A stretch of DNA of 45,886 bases, from NCBI RefSeq assembly GCF_001311845.1, contig NZ_BBCC01000031.1, forward strand, positions 1 to 45,886, written 5' to 3'. Made by a program: the position numbers and the translations under genes. The notes beneath the pieces were generated by a model. That model ran no database searches. It saw only the letters and a list, made by a program, of their open reading frames with translations, and was not told the origin of the DNA. This stretch comes from Desulfosarcina cetonica JCM 12296 (GTDB lineage Bacteria > Desulfobacterota > Desulfobacteria > Desulfobacterales > Desulfosarcinaceae). Shown in pieces: positions 18,898 through 27,837 of the stretch. Within the stretch, counting starts at the first letter, position 1; each line of letters starts with the position of its first letter.

Positions 18898-19713
18898 TCA
18901 CATCCCGGCTTTTTTGAGTAGCGCAAATGTATCTTGAAAATCGGTTTCTCGGGTATCGATAAACCCTTGTATGTTTGTGCCGGATCTGAAAGCGACCGCT
19001 TCTGGTGAATTGTCGCCTTCAAGATCGAGCAGCGCTTTTTTCAGGTCCTGGATTTTTTTTCGATCGGCCTGATAAGACGCGATGAGTGTTCCATTGGGGT
19101 GTTGTCTTGCATCGCTACCAATCTGCTTAAGTTGTGGAAATTTCTTTTTTGAAGCATCCCAGACGGTATTTTTGACGACGGCATAGTCAACTTCATGGCT
19201 TCTCAATTTTTCAAGCGCATCGCTGTGTGACTTTGTCAGTACCATTTGGCCGTCAGCCAACAGGTCGGCGCGAACAAAGATCTCTCCGCTGGACGCAAGT
19301 TCGCACGCCGCAATTTTCTTGCCTTTCAATAAGGATAGGATGCCGTCTGATTCATTTGTGCCGGCAGGTCCGATAATCACCGCTGAATAGGTGCTGACCC
19401 CATTCGGATCAATTGGACGGACCACAGGATACGCGATTTTTTCCTTGATCATCAATGCGGCAATGCAAGATCCGGTGAACATGATATTGACGACGCCATT
19501 CTGGAAATTTTTCGATGCCAGCGGGTAGCTATTGTATGCGTACAGGACAGGCTTGATTCCCTTGCGGTTAAGGTACGCTTTCAATAATCGATATTCGCTG
19601 CTTTCCGTTTTCTTATCTTGAATGACGGCAATTTTGATATCAAATGAATGGGCTGTGTTTGCCGCCAAAATAGCACAACAGGCGATGATCAGGGTTTGAA
19701 TTGTTTTTTGCAT
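18898..19713 (-). CDS. PhnD-like phosphate/phosphonate periplasmic binding protein, orphan
   Basis: About 271 residues from the ATG at 19713. That start gives a good signal peptide (TIQTLIIACCAILAANTAHS); an upstream ATG (MGRRKITIA) is also open and contains the best AAGGAG. The body matches PhnD-like binding proteins: FDIKIAVIQDKKTESSEYRLLKAYLNRKGI, NIMFTGSCIAALMI, PNGVSTYSAVIIGPAG, LLKGKKIAACELASSGE and HEVDYAVVKNTVWD. No transporter genes adjoin it, so it may serve a distant ABC system or a sensor. Some family members bind oxyanions other than phosphonates. The 74 bases between this stop and the GNAT stop hold no clear terminator. Confidence 0.75.
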   Translation of the reverse strand: MQKTIQTLIIACCAILAANTAHSFDIKIAVIQDKKTESSEYRLLKAYLNRKGIKPVLYAYNSYPLASKNFQNGVVNIMFTGSCIAALMIKEKIAYPVVRPIDPNGVSTYSAVIIGPAGTNESDGILSLLKGKKIAACELASSGEIFVRADLLADGQMVLTKSHSDALEKLRSHEVDYAVVKNTVWDASKKKFPQLKQIGSDARQHPNGTLIASYQADRKKIQDLKKALLDLEGDNSPEAVAFRSGTNIQGFIDTRETDFQDTFALLKKAGM

Positions 19714-19888
19714 GGCAATCGTGATTTTTCTCCTTCCCATGAAGTTGACGGTGACAATCCACCTTGCCCAACCCGTGACCGATTTGCGATTGCGATAGGC
19801 TTGCACCGTCCTGATTCCTATTATCGGTCATTCTTCCAAGCAACATTAAACCTCTAAATATAAGTCATGAAACGACCTAATTGCTTGA

Positions 19889-19920
19889 CGGAACAACCTG
19901 CTTGTTGGATTATTGTTCCG
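19889..19920. promoter_or_regulatory. Inverted repeat in divergent promoter region
   Basis: The 8-base arms CGGAACAA and TTGTTCCG are separated by 16 bases. The site lies between the divergent PhnD-like gene and the zinc lipoprotein gene, as expected for a shared operator. No regulator is identified. Confidence 0.35.
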
Positions 19921-19969
19921 GCAGATGGCCTTTCTTCCGGACATGCAGGCGTCATCAAAAAGGGGTGCA

Positions 19970-20548
19970 ATGAAGAAGCGAAAATACCTTGGGCTTTGGA
20001 TGCTTATTGTGCTTTTGAGTGGATGCACGCAGGTCAATCGGGCAAAAACCTATCTGATATCGCCATCTACTCTGGGAATGGAAAAAATTGCCCCCCACGT
20101 GTTCGTCAATCCCGATATGTCACCTGCGGACAGAGAGAAAGTCGCAGGCATTGCCATGGCGGCAAAAGAAAAAATCATCAATTTCTATGGTGGTGTTATC
20201 AGCGCCCCGGATATTCTCGCATGTTCTACGCAAGCCTCTTTTAAGCGTCTGGGGGGAACTTCTCAACGTGGGTTGCTTCTTGGAACATCCAAGATACTCA
20301 TCTCTCAAAAAGGGCTGACGACTCCCATTCTGACGCATGAATGGTCGCATGCCGAGCTTAGGGCAAGGATGGACGCGAAAATGGGCGGGGTGTTTGGCAT
20401 CTCTTCCATGCCCACATGGTTTGACGAAGGGCTCGCGGTCGTGGTGAGTGAAGAGCCGTCCCATTCCGAAAAAATGATGAAAGCCAAGTCCATACTCGGA
20501 AACCTTCAACAGATCCCGCCACCCGGTCGGCTGAAGTGTTGGTTCTGA
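19970..20548 (+). CDS. Lipoprotein with HExxH zinc-metallopeptidase motif
   Basis: A 192-residue protein whose N-terminus (KKRKYLGLWMLIVLLSGC) is a lipoprotein signal with lipobox LLSGC. The centre carries LTHEWSHAEL, an HExxH zinc site, and 25-30 residues later PTWFDEGLAVVVSEE, where a glutamate is placed as the third ligand of a gluzincin. This suggests a small membrane-anchored peptidase facing the periplasm. AGGGG precedes the ATG by only a few bases. The C-terminus ends abruptly after IPPPGRLKCWF, so it may be shortened. The target is unknown. Confidence 0.7.
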   Translation: MKKRKYLGLWMLIVLLSGCTQVNRAKTYLISPSTLGMEKIAPHVFVNPDMSPADREKVAGIAMAAKEKIINFYGGVISAPDILACSTQASFKRLGGTSQRGLLLGTSKILISQKGLTTPILTHEWSHAELRARMDAKMGGVFGISSMPTWFDEGLAVVVSEEPSHSEKMMKAKSILGNLQQIPPPGRLKCWF

Positions 20549-20582
20549 TTTGTATCGATGATTTTGAACTGAAAGAAGTAAA

Positions 20583-21170
20583 ATGAAAAACATTATAGAA
20601 ACCTCAAAGAAGATGCAGAGAGAAGCCTGGTCCGTCATTGAACACACCGATGTCATAAAAATTTGGTCTTCGATTGGGGCCACCATCAACCTGGTCGGGT
20701 CTTTAAAGACCGGCTTAATGATAAAGAATCGCGATATCGATTTTCACATCTATACCCATCCCTTCAAGCTTGCGGATAGCTTTTTGGCAATATCCAAACT
20801 TGCTGAGAACAGACGCATTAAGACGATTAATTATTCAAATTTGCTGGAAGCCGAGGATAGATGTATTGAATGGCATGCTTTTTATGAGGATCGAGATGGC
20901 AAGACATGGCAAATTGATATGATTCATATTCTTAATGAATCGCCCTATGCCGGTTATTTTGAAAACGTGGCGGAACGTATTTCCAACGCTTTGACCCACG
21001 ACATGCAAGAAGCGATTCTTAGGATAAAAAACACCATTCCGATCGAAAGAAAGGTGATGTCCATTCAGATCTATCAAGCTGTCATTGAAGGTGGTGTTCG
21101 CGATGTCGAAGCATTTTGGCGCTGGAAGGAACAAAACCCCAATGACGGCATTGTTACCTGGGTACCCTAA
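20583..21170 (+). CDS. Nucleotidyltransferase-fold protein
   Basis: This gene is intact at 195 residues, with GAAAGAAG before the ATG. LVGSLKTGLMIKNRDIDFHIYT has the GS motif followed by DxD as in the polymerase-beta-like nucleotidyltransferase fold. A third acidic residue sits in TWQIDMIHIL. The protein has no helix-turn-helix or membrane part. Related sequences are sometimes labelled 'phosphoglycerate mutase family', which the visible motifs do not support. It could be a stand-alone nucleotidyltransferase acting on a small molecule or protein. A strong terminator follows. Confidence 0.65.
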   Translation: MKNIIETSKKMQREAWSVIEHTDVIKIWSSIGATINLVGSLKTGLMIKNRDIDFHIYTHPFKLADSFLAISKLAENRRIKTINYSNLLEAEDRCIEWHAFYEDRDGKTWQIDMIHILNESPYAGYFENVAERISNALTHDMQEAILRIKNTIPIERKVMSIQIYQAVIEGGVRDVEAFWRWKEQNPNDGIVTWVP

Positions 21171-21237
21171 AATAAAACCCACGCTGGAAGGCGCTGGCGT
21201 TCATTGGAAAAGAGTTTTTGGATTCAGCAAAGTAAAT

Positions 21238-21284
21238 GCTCATCGCGGAAAAAGTTCACACAAATCCGCGATGAGCCTTTTTTT
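21238..21284 (+). terminator. Strong rho-independent terminator
   Basis: A 12-bp perfect stem (GCTCATCGCGGA with TCCGCGATGAGC), a 15-base loop and a run of seven T. It ends the plus-strand transcript of the nucleotidyltransferase-like gene just before the convergent thiolase stop at 21300. Confidence 0.9.
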
Positions 21285-21299
21285 CAAATTCAGCGCCTG

Positions 21300-22490
21300 T
21301 TAGCTTATCTTTAAAACAAGCCCAACACCGCAATCTCCTGCCGCACAACCCGCAAATAGAAAATAGCCACCACCCAAAAGGACAACTTCTTCAATCCCCT
21401 CGATAATAGCACGTCCTGCAGTTGGCCCTTGCGGATGACCATAAACCAGGGAACTGCCGTAATTATTAAACTGTCTGACATCAATAGACATTTCTTTTGC
21501 CATGAACAAATCATTTGTCGCAAAAGGATTATGCGTTTTGATGGCCTTGAGATCTTTTACACTGATATTAGCGTTCTCTAATGCCTTTTTTGCGGCAGGC
21601 GGCGGTCCCATGGGCATATATCCCGCTTTCGCCCTGTGATAGCCATAGGAAATAATTTGGATGCATATATCAGCATTCGTGCTTAAATCTTTTGCATTGT
21701 CTTTTGTCGTCACAATCAATCCGCAATTCCCGTCTGCTGGGTGGGTTTGGGAAGCGGAGGTGATAATGCCACCATTTAGTGCGGGTTTGAGCTGTTTAAT
21801 ACTTTCCTCGGTATGTAGGAAGATCCCCTCATCCTCTTCCAATACAATTTTTTTCTTTTTTGATATATTCGCCTCGACTGGGAACATATACCGTTTTTGG
21901 AATTCTCTGTCATTTTCAAGCGCATCTTTGTATTGTGAGTATCTCACCCAAGCATCTTCATCAAGCGCTTCTTTCGAAAGTCCAAGCTCTTTTGCTACTC
22001 TTTCCGCCGTGACAATCATTGCATCGCCAGCCCAAGGATCTTTATTGAAATTATCCATCATCCAGTTCTCGGATTCCACTTGACCCCCAGGACCTTTTGG
22101 ATTCGGCCAAACTGTATGTGCGCCATTTGACGTGCGATCAGCCATCAAGGTAAAAACATTGTTGTAAACGCCATTTTCGACATTGACGGCCGCCTGCCAA
22201 ACACATGTTGCTGAAGTCGTGCAAGCTTGACTGATTGTCATTCCGGATATGTCGGGGTTACCCATGAGGGCAGCCGTCCATGGGGCACCATAAAACCACT
22301 GTTTTTGACCAATCGTCGCCCCTAAAATGAGATAATCGATATCCTTTGGATCGATCTTTTTTGCGGAAAACCATCTTTTGGCTGTATTTGCTCCCAGGAT
22401 TAGAGAGTGCTCATTGGAAAGCGTGCCTTGCCAACGTGCAAATGGAGTTGAATAATAGCCACCATATGGTATAAATGCTTTTGTCAACAT
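21300..22490 (-). CDS. Thiolase family acetyl-CoA C-acyltransferase, atypical
   Basis: Intact at 396 residues, with AAAGGAA before the ATG. The acylated cysteine is in ISQACTTSATC. The second-site motifs are KTHNPFATNDLF (the usual GHAF becomes HNPF), NNYGSSLVYGHPQGPTAGR and GCAAGDCGVG. It should carry out the thiolytic last step of a beta-oxidation-like pathway. The body lacks long stretches typical of FadA or AtoB and is closer to the divergent thiolases found in special acyl-CoA pathways. It is the last gene of the acyl-CoA operon, and its base composition is clearly AT-richer than the AEP region. Substrate unknown. Confidence 0.8.
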   Translation of the reverse strand: MLTKAFIPYGGYYSTPFARWQGTLSNEHSLILGANTAKRWFSAKKIDPKDIDYLILGATIGQKQWFYGAPWTAALMGNPDISGMTISQACTTSATCVWQAAVNVENGVYNNVFTLMADRTSNGAHTVWPNPKGPGGQVESENWMMDNFNKDPWAGDAMIVTAERVAKELGLSKEALDEDAWVRYSQYKDALENDREFQKRYMFPVEANISKKKKIVLEEDEGIFLHTEESIKQLKPALNGGIITSASQTHPADGNCGLIVTTKDNAKDLSTNADICIQIISYGYHRAKAGYMPMGPPPAAKKALENANISVKDLKAIKTHNPFATNDLFMAKEMSIDVRQFNNYGSSLVYGHPQGPTAGRAIIEGIEEVVLLGGGYFLFAGCAAGDCGVGLVLKIS

Positions 22491-22536
22491 CGTTAATTTC
22501 CTTTCTGCCCGTTTAGTAATTCCACTTGCAAAATAA

Positions 22537-24096
22537 TCACTTGCTTTTTAGCCCTTCCCTGAGCTTATATCTTAATATTTTTCCTATGGAGCTTTTTGGT
22601 AATTCATTTAAAAAGATTATCTTTTTGGGTACCTTGTAGCCACCAATATATTGTCTGCAGTAATCCCTTAGTTCATTGTCGGTGACCTCTTCATCATCTG
22701 TTTTTACAACCACTGCGGTTACTATTTCTCCCCATTTTGGATCTGGCTGACCGATAACGGAAACTTCTTTAACAGCAGGATGATTACAAAGAACAGATTC
22801 GACTTCTGTTGGGTATACATTCTCGCCGCCGGAGATAATCATGTCTTTTTTTCTATCAATAACATAGACATATCCTTCTTTGTCTTTCATGCAGATGTCC
22901 AGCGGATAATACCATCCTCCTCGATAGACCGATTTTGTTTGTTCGTCTTTATTCCAATATCCGCTGGTAATGCCCAATCCGCGAACTCTCATTTCGCCGA
23001 TCTTTCCGGGAGGACAAATATTATCATTTTCGTCGACAACCTGAATTTCCGTGTCTATAAACGCTCTTCCGCATGAACCTAATTTCTGCTTGTCTTCCCC
23101 ACTCATGGCCTTTTCAACATCATCCGTCAGTAACAAAGTCGCCGGTCCAGTAGTTTCCGTAGCACCAAACAAACTATAAAATACATTTCCGAATTTATTT
23201 AACACTTTTTCATATGAAGCGGCACTAAGCGGAGCGCCGGCAAAGTGGAGGCTTTTTAAACTGCTAATGTCGTATTTATGAACGTCGGGGTATTCACTAA
23301 GATAAATTACCATCGGTGTGATGAGCATGCCTGTTGTTACTTTGTATTTTTCAACGAGGCTTAAAAAGTCTACAACGTCCCATTTGTTCATTATTACACA
23401 TGGATTTCCACCATACTGATTCAGCATGACATCAGCACCACCGGCTATATGAAATAGCGGTACGGCCAAAATGCCGAACTCGTTTCTGGTTAGCTTTAAA
23501 TTCAGATTATATGCTCTTCCGGCATGATAAAGATTGCGATGGGTGGTTATCGTTCCTTTTGGCGATCCAGTCGTTCCGCTTGTATAAACTAGGGCGGCAA
23601 TATCATTTTCGTTAATGCTGACATTTGGTATATCGGATGACGAATTTTCAAGTAAATCTTCATAGTGTTGCCAGTCATCCGGCATATTTTCTCGATTTCC
23701 AATATAAATAAAGTGTTTTACAAATTTTAGGTCGCTTTTAATCTTGTTTATAAAAGGGATGTACTTTTCCTGGACGATCAAAACGGCAGCTTGACAGTCT
23801 GAAAGTGTTATCAAAATTTCCCTCGGTGCCAATCGAAAATTGAGTGGAACCGAAATTAAACCCGCGCAAGGCCCGTTTAGCCAAAATTCAATGGCTTCTA
23901 TACAATTTTCTGCCAATAACGCGATTCTATCACCTTTATTAAGGCCCATATTTAACAATGTGTTGCCCATTTTAAAGACTCTATTGCTAAATTCCAAAAA
24001 ACTATACTTTTTATCATTCTCAACAAATGCTAACTTATCTGGATTATGTTCAATATTTCTTTTCAAGATAGTTCTTAAGGTACAAATAGTATTCAT
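22537..24096 (-). CDS. Acyl-CoA ligase, AMP-forming
   Basis: Intact at 519 residues; AAGGTGG precedes the ATG. ANL-superfamily motifs: ALVYTSGTTGSPKGTITTHRNL (phosphate loop), YSLFGATETTGPA (A5), YVIDRKKDMIISGGENVYPTEVE (A8) and the catalytic lysine in SSIGKILRYKL (A10). The A7 motif, usually TGD, reads GWYYPLDI; the aspartate is kept. It should load a carboxylic acid, medium-chain or cyclic, onto CoA and so start the pathway of the neighbouring genes. The gene is AT-rich with many A/T-ending codons, unlike the AEP operon. Confidence 0.88.
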   Translation of the reverse strand: MNTICTLRTILKRNIEHNPDKLAFVENDKKYSFLEFSNRVFKMGNTLLNMGLNKGDRIALLAENCIEAIEFWLNGPCAGLISVPLNFRLAPREILITLSDCQAAVLIVQEKYIPFINKIKSDLKFVKHFIYIGNRENMPDDWQHYEDLLENSSSDIPNVSINENDIAALVYTSGTTGSPKGTITTHRNLYHAGRAYNLNLKLTRNEFGILAVPLFHIAGGADVMLNQYGGNPCVIMNKWDVVDFLSLVEKYKVTTGMLITPMVIYLSEYPDVHKYDISSLKSLHFAGAPLSAASYEKVLNKFGNVFYSLFGATETTGPATLLLTDDVEKAMSGEDKQKLGSCGRAFIDTEIQVVDENDNICPPGKIGEMRVRGLGITSGYWNKDEQTKSVYRGGWYYPLDICMKDKEGYVYVIDRKKDMIISGGENVYPTEVESVLCNHPAVKEVSVIGQPDPKWGEIVTAVVVKTDDEEVTDNELRDYCRQYIGGYKVPKKIIFLNELPKSSIGKILRYKLREGLKSK

Positions 24097-24146
24097 AATC
24101 CACCTTTTATTAAGATTTAGAGGTTCCCTTTAAAATATAATGAAGG

Positions 24147-24929
24147 CTATTTGTTTTTGAATTCTGGTTTTCTTTTTTCTAAAAAAGCATTTATTCCTTC
24201 TTTTCTGTCCTCTGTATTGAAAAGATCAGAAAAGAGTTTTGTTTCCATGCGAAGACCATCTTCAAAGATTGTTTCAAGGCCTTTGTTAATCGCTTTTTTT
24301 GAGTTGACAATTGCAAGCGGACCATTGCTAACGATTTGTTTGGCTATCTTTTGGGCTTCTTTAACACAATCCCCTTTTTGGCAAACCTGTTCGATTAAGC
24401 CAATTTCATATGCAATCTGAGCTGTTATTGGATTGCCGGTTAGTATCATTTTTTTGGCATTTCCTACTCCTACAAGCCTGGTTAATCGTTGTGTTCCACC
24501 GGCGCCAGGCATCAACCCCAATTTGACTTCAGGAAAACCAAACAAGGCAGTTTCATCGGCAACCCGAATATCACATGCAATCGAGAGTTCACATCCGCCA
24601 CCTAATGCCAACCCGTTGATTGCAGCAATTATTATTTTTTCAGAGGATTCGATTTTATTAAATACTTTCTGGGATCCAGCAGACATTTGGATGGCGTTGT
24701 TCTCATCAAAACTGATTATTTCCTTAATATCCGCACCCGCCATAAATGCTTTGTTTCCAGCTCCGGTGATAATGACAACCCTTACATCCGGCATTTTATC
24801 AAGATCATCAAAAATAGTATCTATTTCCTCTTCAAATTGATGATTCAATGCATTGACCGGTGGTCTATTCAGGGTAACCAATGCTATGCTTGTATCTATT
24901 TCAATATTGATAAATTTAAAATTTTTCAT
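24147..24929 (-). CDS. Enoyl-CoA hydratase/isomerase family protein
   Basis: Intact at 260 residues; GAGGT precedes the ATG. Crotonase-fold signatures: FMAGADIKEI (oxyanion hole), INGLALGGGCELSIACD and FGFPEVKLGLMPGAGGTQRL. Both glutamates used by classical hydratases (GGGCEL and FPEVKLG) are present, so it should hydrate a 2,3-enoyl-CoA. It lies between the SDR and ligase genes, in the order expected for an operon that oxidises an acyl-CoA. Confidence 0.9.
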   Translation of the reverse strand: MKNFKFINIEIDTSIALVTLNRPPVNALNHQFEEEIDTIFDDLDKMPDVRVVIITGAGNKAFMAGADIKEIISFDENNAIQMSAGSQKVFNKIESSEKIIIAAINGLALGGGCELSIACDIRVADETALFGFPEVKLGLMPGAGGTQRLTRLVGVGNAKKMILTGNPITAQIAYEIGLIEQVCQKGDCVKEAQKIAKQIVSNGPLAIVNSKKAINKGLETIFEDGLRMETKLFSDLFNTEDRKEGINAFLEKRKPEFKNK

Positions 24930-24948
24930 TTTTTACCTCATGCTTTTA

Positions 24949-25703
24949 TCAAAATACAAAAAGATCTAAACCGCCAGTTAGCATGATATTTGCCCCAGTT
25001 ATATACTTGGCGTCTTCAGAAGATAGAAAATTTACCAGAGCCGCCACATCTTTTGGATCTCCTTCCTTTTTCAATGCAACGCGTTTAAGGATTTTTTCTT
25101 TCGCTTTTTCATTAAGATCATCGAAAGCATTGGTGCCAAAAACACCTAATGTGATCACATTTGATGTTACACCGAACGCTGCACCTTCCAGGGCAATTGT
25201 TTGGTAAGTCCAATCAACCCGGCCTTGCTTGAGGAGTAGGAACACTGGCCATAGCCTCCCATTGTTCCTGCTACTGAAGAGATATTGACGATACGGCCCC
25301 ATTTGTTTTCAATCATTGAAGGTAATACTTGTTTTACACAATAAAACGCCCCAGAGAGGTTCACTTTAATTTCATTATCCCATGCCTGTGGCGCCATTTT
25401 GCTTATGGTGTTCATGTTTGTCATAATGGCTGCATTGTTTATTAAAATATCTACGGACCCAAGCTCTTGCGTTATTGTATCGAACCCCTCTTTAACTGAT
25501 TCAAAATTGCTTAGATCTATTTTTACTGCACATGATTTACACCCTTTACTTATTATTTCATTTGAAACCGATTTCGCTTCTTCGTAAAGAATATCTCCAA
25601 CGGCTACAGCATAACCCTTTTCTGCTAGAGATAATGCGATCGCTCTACCATTGCCTTTGCCCCTTGCCGCGCCACTGACAAAACAAACTTTATTTTTCGA
25701 CAT
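24949..25703 (-). CDS. SDR family oxidoreductase, probable 3-hydroxyacyl-CoA dehydrogenase (frameshift near 25200)
   Basis: Repaired length is about 251 residues. NAD(P)-binding motif FVSGAARGKGNGRAIAL, then DILINNAAIM, catalytic serine in NISSVAG and YxxxK as YSSSKAGLIGLTK. The C-terminus shows VAALVNFLSSEDAKYITGANIMLTGGL. ACCAAACAATTG needs one more A to give GLTKTIALEGAAFGV. GAGGTGA precedes the ATG. An SDR in place of a FadB/HBDH-type dehydrogenase is typical of alicyclic, benzylsuccinate-like and some branched-chain acyl-CoA pathways, so the substrate may be unusual. Confidence 0.85.
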
Positions 25704-25746
25704 AATCTCACCTCTTTTTTGTTGTCATGAAATTAAGATTTAACAA

Positions 25747-26889
25747 TTATTTTAGAATGCTATTTGCTACGATTTCTTTTTCTACTTCTTTCGTGCCCTC
25801 ATATATTTCCAGAATTTTGGCGTCCCGGTAGAATCTGGAAATATCGTATTCCCCCATGTAGCCATAGCCACCATGCATTTGCAGCGCTTCATCAACCGTC
25901 CGAACCGCTATCCAACCGGAAAACCATTTTGCCATGGCAACCAATTTTTTGTCGTAATGCCCATTGTCCGCCATCTGCGTCGCTTTGTAGGTCAGGCACC
26001 TTGCAGCTTCGATAAACGTTGCCATCTCAGCGACCTTGCTTCGATTGACCTGAAAGTCGGCCAGCCTTTTTCCGAACTGTCTTCTCTGTTGGATGTGGTT
26101 TATGCCAAGCTCCATGGCGCCCTGGGCCAGTCCCACGCCGAACGCTGCTACCATCAACCGTGAGCGATTGAAAAAACCCATCAGGTATTTTGCGCCCTCA
26201 CCTTCAACACCGATCCTGTTTTCTTCAGGAACGCGTACTTGGTTAAACCACACCTCCGACGTGTCAGACGCCCGAACACCAAGCTTTCCCGACATCTTCT
26301 GGGATTTGAATCCCGGACGGTCGGTTTCGACGATGATCATGCTGAATCGTTTGCGATAATTTTCAGCTTCCGGATCGGTTACGCAAAAGACCACCAGGAA
26401 GTGTCCAATGCTGCCATTGGTAATGAATGTTTTCTGGCCATTGAGGATATATTCATTACCATCTTTTCTGGCTTCGGTCGTAATCGAAAACGCATCGCTG
26501 CCGGCGTTTGGTTCGGTAATCGCTATCCCCATGATTTTTTCACCAGTGACCACCGGCGTAAGGAATGCTTTTTTTTGTTCTTCGCTACCAAATCGGTCAA
26601 TGACTTCAGCGCCTATGGCGACCGAGCATAAACACTGTCCGCAACCGGGATCGACTCGCCAAAATTCTTCCGCGATACAACAGTGTTCCGTAATGCCATA
26701 CCCTGCGCCTTCATACTTTTCCGTGACGTAACAACCAATAAAGCCAACTTCACTGGCCTTTTTCCATAACTCGAAAGGGAACTTCTCTTGTGCATCAATT
26801 TCCTTGGCGATCTGCGGAAATTCATTTTTGGCGAATTGACGAGCGGATTTTCTTATCTCCATTTGTTCCTTGGTAAATTCAAAATTCAT
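25747..26889 (-). CDS. Acyl-CoA dehydrogenase
   Basis: Intact at 380 residues; AGAGG precedes the ATG. FAD and substrate motifs: MGIAITEPNAGSDAFSITTEA, NGQKTFITNGSIGHFLVV, RRQFGKRLADFQ, ALQMHGGYGYMGEYDISRFYRDAKILEIYEGTKEV. The catalytic glutamate is the one in IYEGT. It makes the 2,3-enoyl-CoA for the hydratase encoded downstream. It is the first gene of the operon, 17 bases behind a TetR-type operator. It looks less AT-rich than the rest of the operon. Confidence 0.92.
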   Translation of the reverse strand: MNFEFTKEQMEIRKSARQFAKNEFPQIAKEIDAQEKFPFELWKKASEVGFIGCYVTEKYEGAGYGITEHCCIAEEFWRVDPGCGQCLCSVAIGAEVIDRFGSEEQKKAFLTPVVTGEKIMGIAITEPNAGSDAFSITTEARKDGNEYILNGQKTFITNGSIGHFLVVFCVTDPEAENYRKRFSMIIVETDRPGFKSQKMSGKLGVRASDTSEVWFNQVRVPEENRIGVEGEGAKYLMGFFNRSRLMVAAFGVGLAQGAMELGINHIQQRRQFGKRLADFQVNRSKVAEMATFIEAARCLTYKATQMADNGHYDKKLVAMAKWFSGWIAVRTVDEALQMHGGYGYMGEYDISRFYRDAKILEIYEGTKEVEKEIVANSILK

Positions 26890-26905
26890 TTTACCTCTTT
26901 TAAAA

Positions 26906-26919
26906 ACCGGCCAGCCGGT
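26906..26919. promoter_or_regulatory. Palindromic operator upstream of the acyl-CoA operon
   Basis: ACCGGC-CA-GCCGGT is a perfect 6-bp palindrome around CA, preceded by TTTTAAAA. The same site with one change lies before the tetR gene at 27716. It sits 17 bases upstream of the acyl-CoA dehydrogenase start, where a bound repressor would block transcription. Confidence 0.75.
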
Positions 26920-27066
26920 ATGTTTTTGGTTTATAAATCTCCGCGATGAAAGCGTCCTACAACCGCTTATTTCATCACGGGATGAAACCTAACCATTGGT
27001 ATTTTAAACTTTTAAATCAAGTTCGTAGCAGTTCGGAAGTAAGGTGCCAATTCTTTCTTGAAGATC

Positions 27067-27680
27067 CTATGATTGATCAATTTTTAAGTTGCCGCAAAAA
27101 ATCTTAAATATGGTTTCGATGAGTTGATGCGGTGTCGACTGGCCTTCGGGGTCGAACCACATGTAGGGGAAGGTGCACATCCCTAGCAGGGAAAATGAAA
27201 TCAGCCGTACGCTATCGAGATTTTCTCCTTTTTCCTTAACCACGCCATCGACGATGGATCTCAAAATCGTTTCGTACTGTCTTTCCCCCTCCTTTATGAC
27301 CTCCAAGCTTTCCCGGGGTAAGTTGGAGCGTTCAAGTAAAGCCAGGCGTGACTCGTTTTGATGTTCCACGTAATTATGAATGTGGTGGCTGATAAACGTG
27401 TATAATTTTTCCCTGGGAGATTTGACGGCCGATAGCTTTTTTTCCAATCCTTTCAATGAATTGTTCATGTATCGATGAACGATTAAAAAGAGCAGCTCTT
27501 CTTTGGTTGAAAAATAGTGAAATATCCCCCTTTGGTGGTTCCCGCAGCCAGGGCGACATCGCTTAAGGTGGCGGATAGATACCCATTTTGACCAAACACT
27601 TTTGCTGCCGTGAGGCAGATCTGGTCAATCTGTTTTCTTCCTTTTTCCGTGAAATTATTAAATTTATCAATTGAGCGCAT
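27067..27680 (-). CDS. TetR family regulator of the acyl-CoA operon (frameshift near 27530)
   Basis: Repaired length is about 204 residues. The N-terminal HTH reads ICLTAAKVFGQNGYLSATLSDVALAAGTTKGGIFHYFSTKEELL once one G is added to the run AAAGGGGGATA. The C-terminal ligand domain is all-helical (LERSNLPRESLEVIKEGERQYETIL). GAAAGAAG precedes the ATG. An operator copy lies 36 bases upstream, so it probably represses itself. A second copy precedes the acyl-CoA dehydrogenase. An acyl-CoA inducer is inferred by analogy with FadR/PsrA-like TetR proteins. Confidence 0.85.
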
Positions 27681-27715
27681 TGTCTTCTTTCAATCATTCG
27701 ACGAATTAATTAAAA

Positions 27716-27729
27716 ACCGGCCAGCTGGT
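27716..27729. promoter_or_regulatory. Palindromic operator upstream of tetR
   Basis: ACCGGC-CA-GCTGGT shares the 16-base block TTAAAAACCGGCCAGC with the site at 26906 and differs from it by one base in the right half. Its place upstream of the tetR start suits autoregulation. Confidence 0.7.
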
Positions 27730-27837
27730 TTCTTTTTAATTGACGCCCAATAACCTTGTCAAGAACAAAAATTCTATTAAGTCTTTTTCCCTGATTCCGA
27801 TATCATCCACTAGCGGCATACTACCGAAAGGGAGAAC

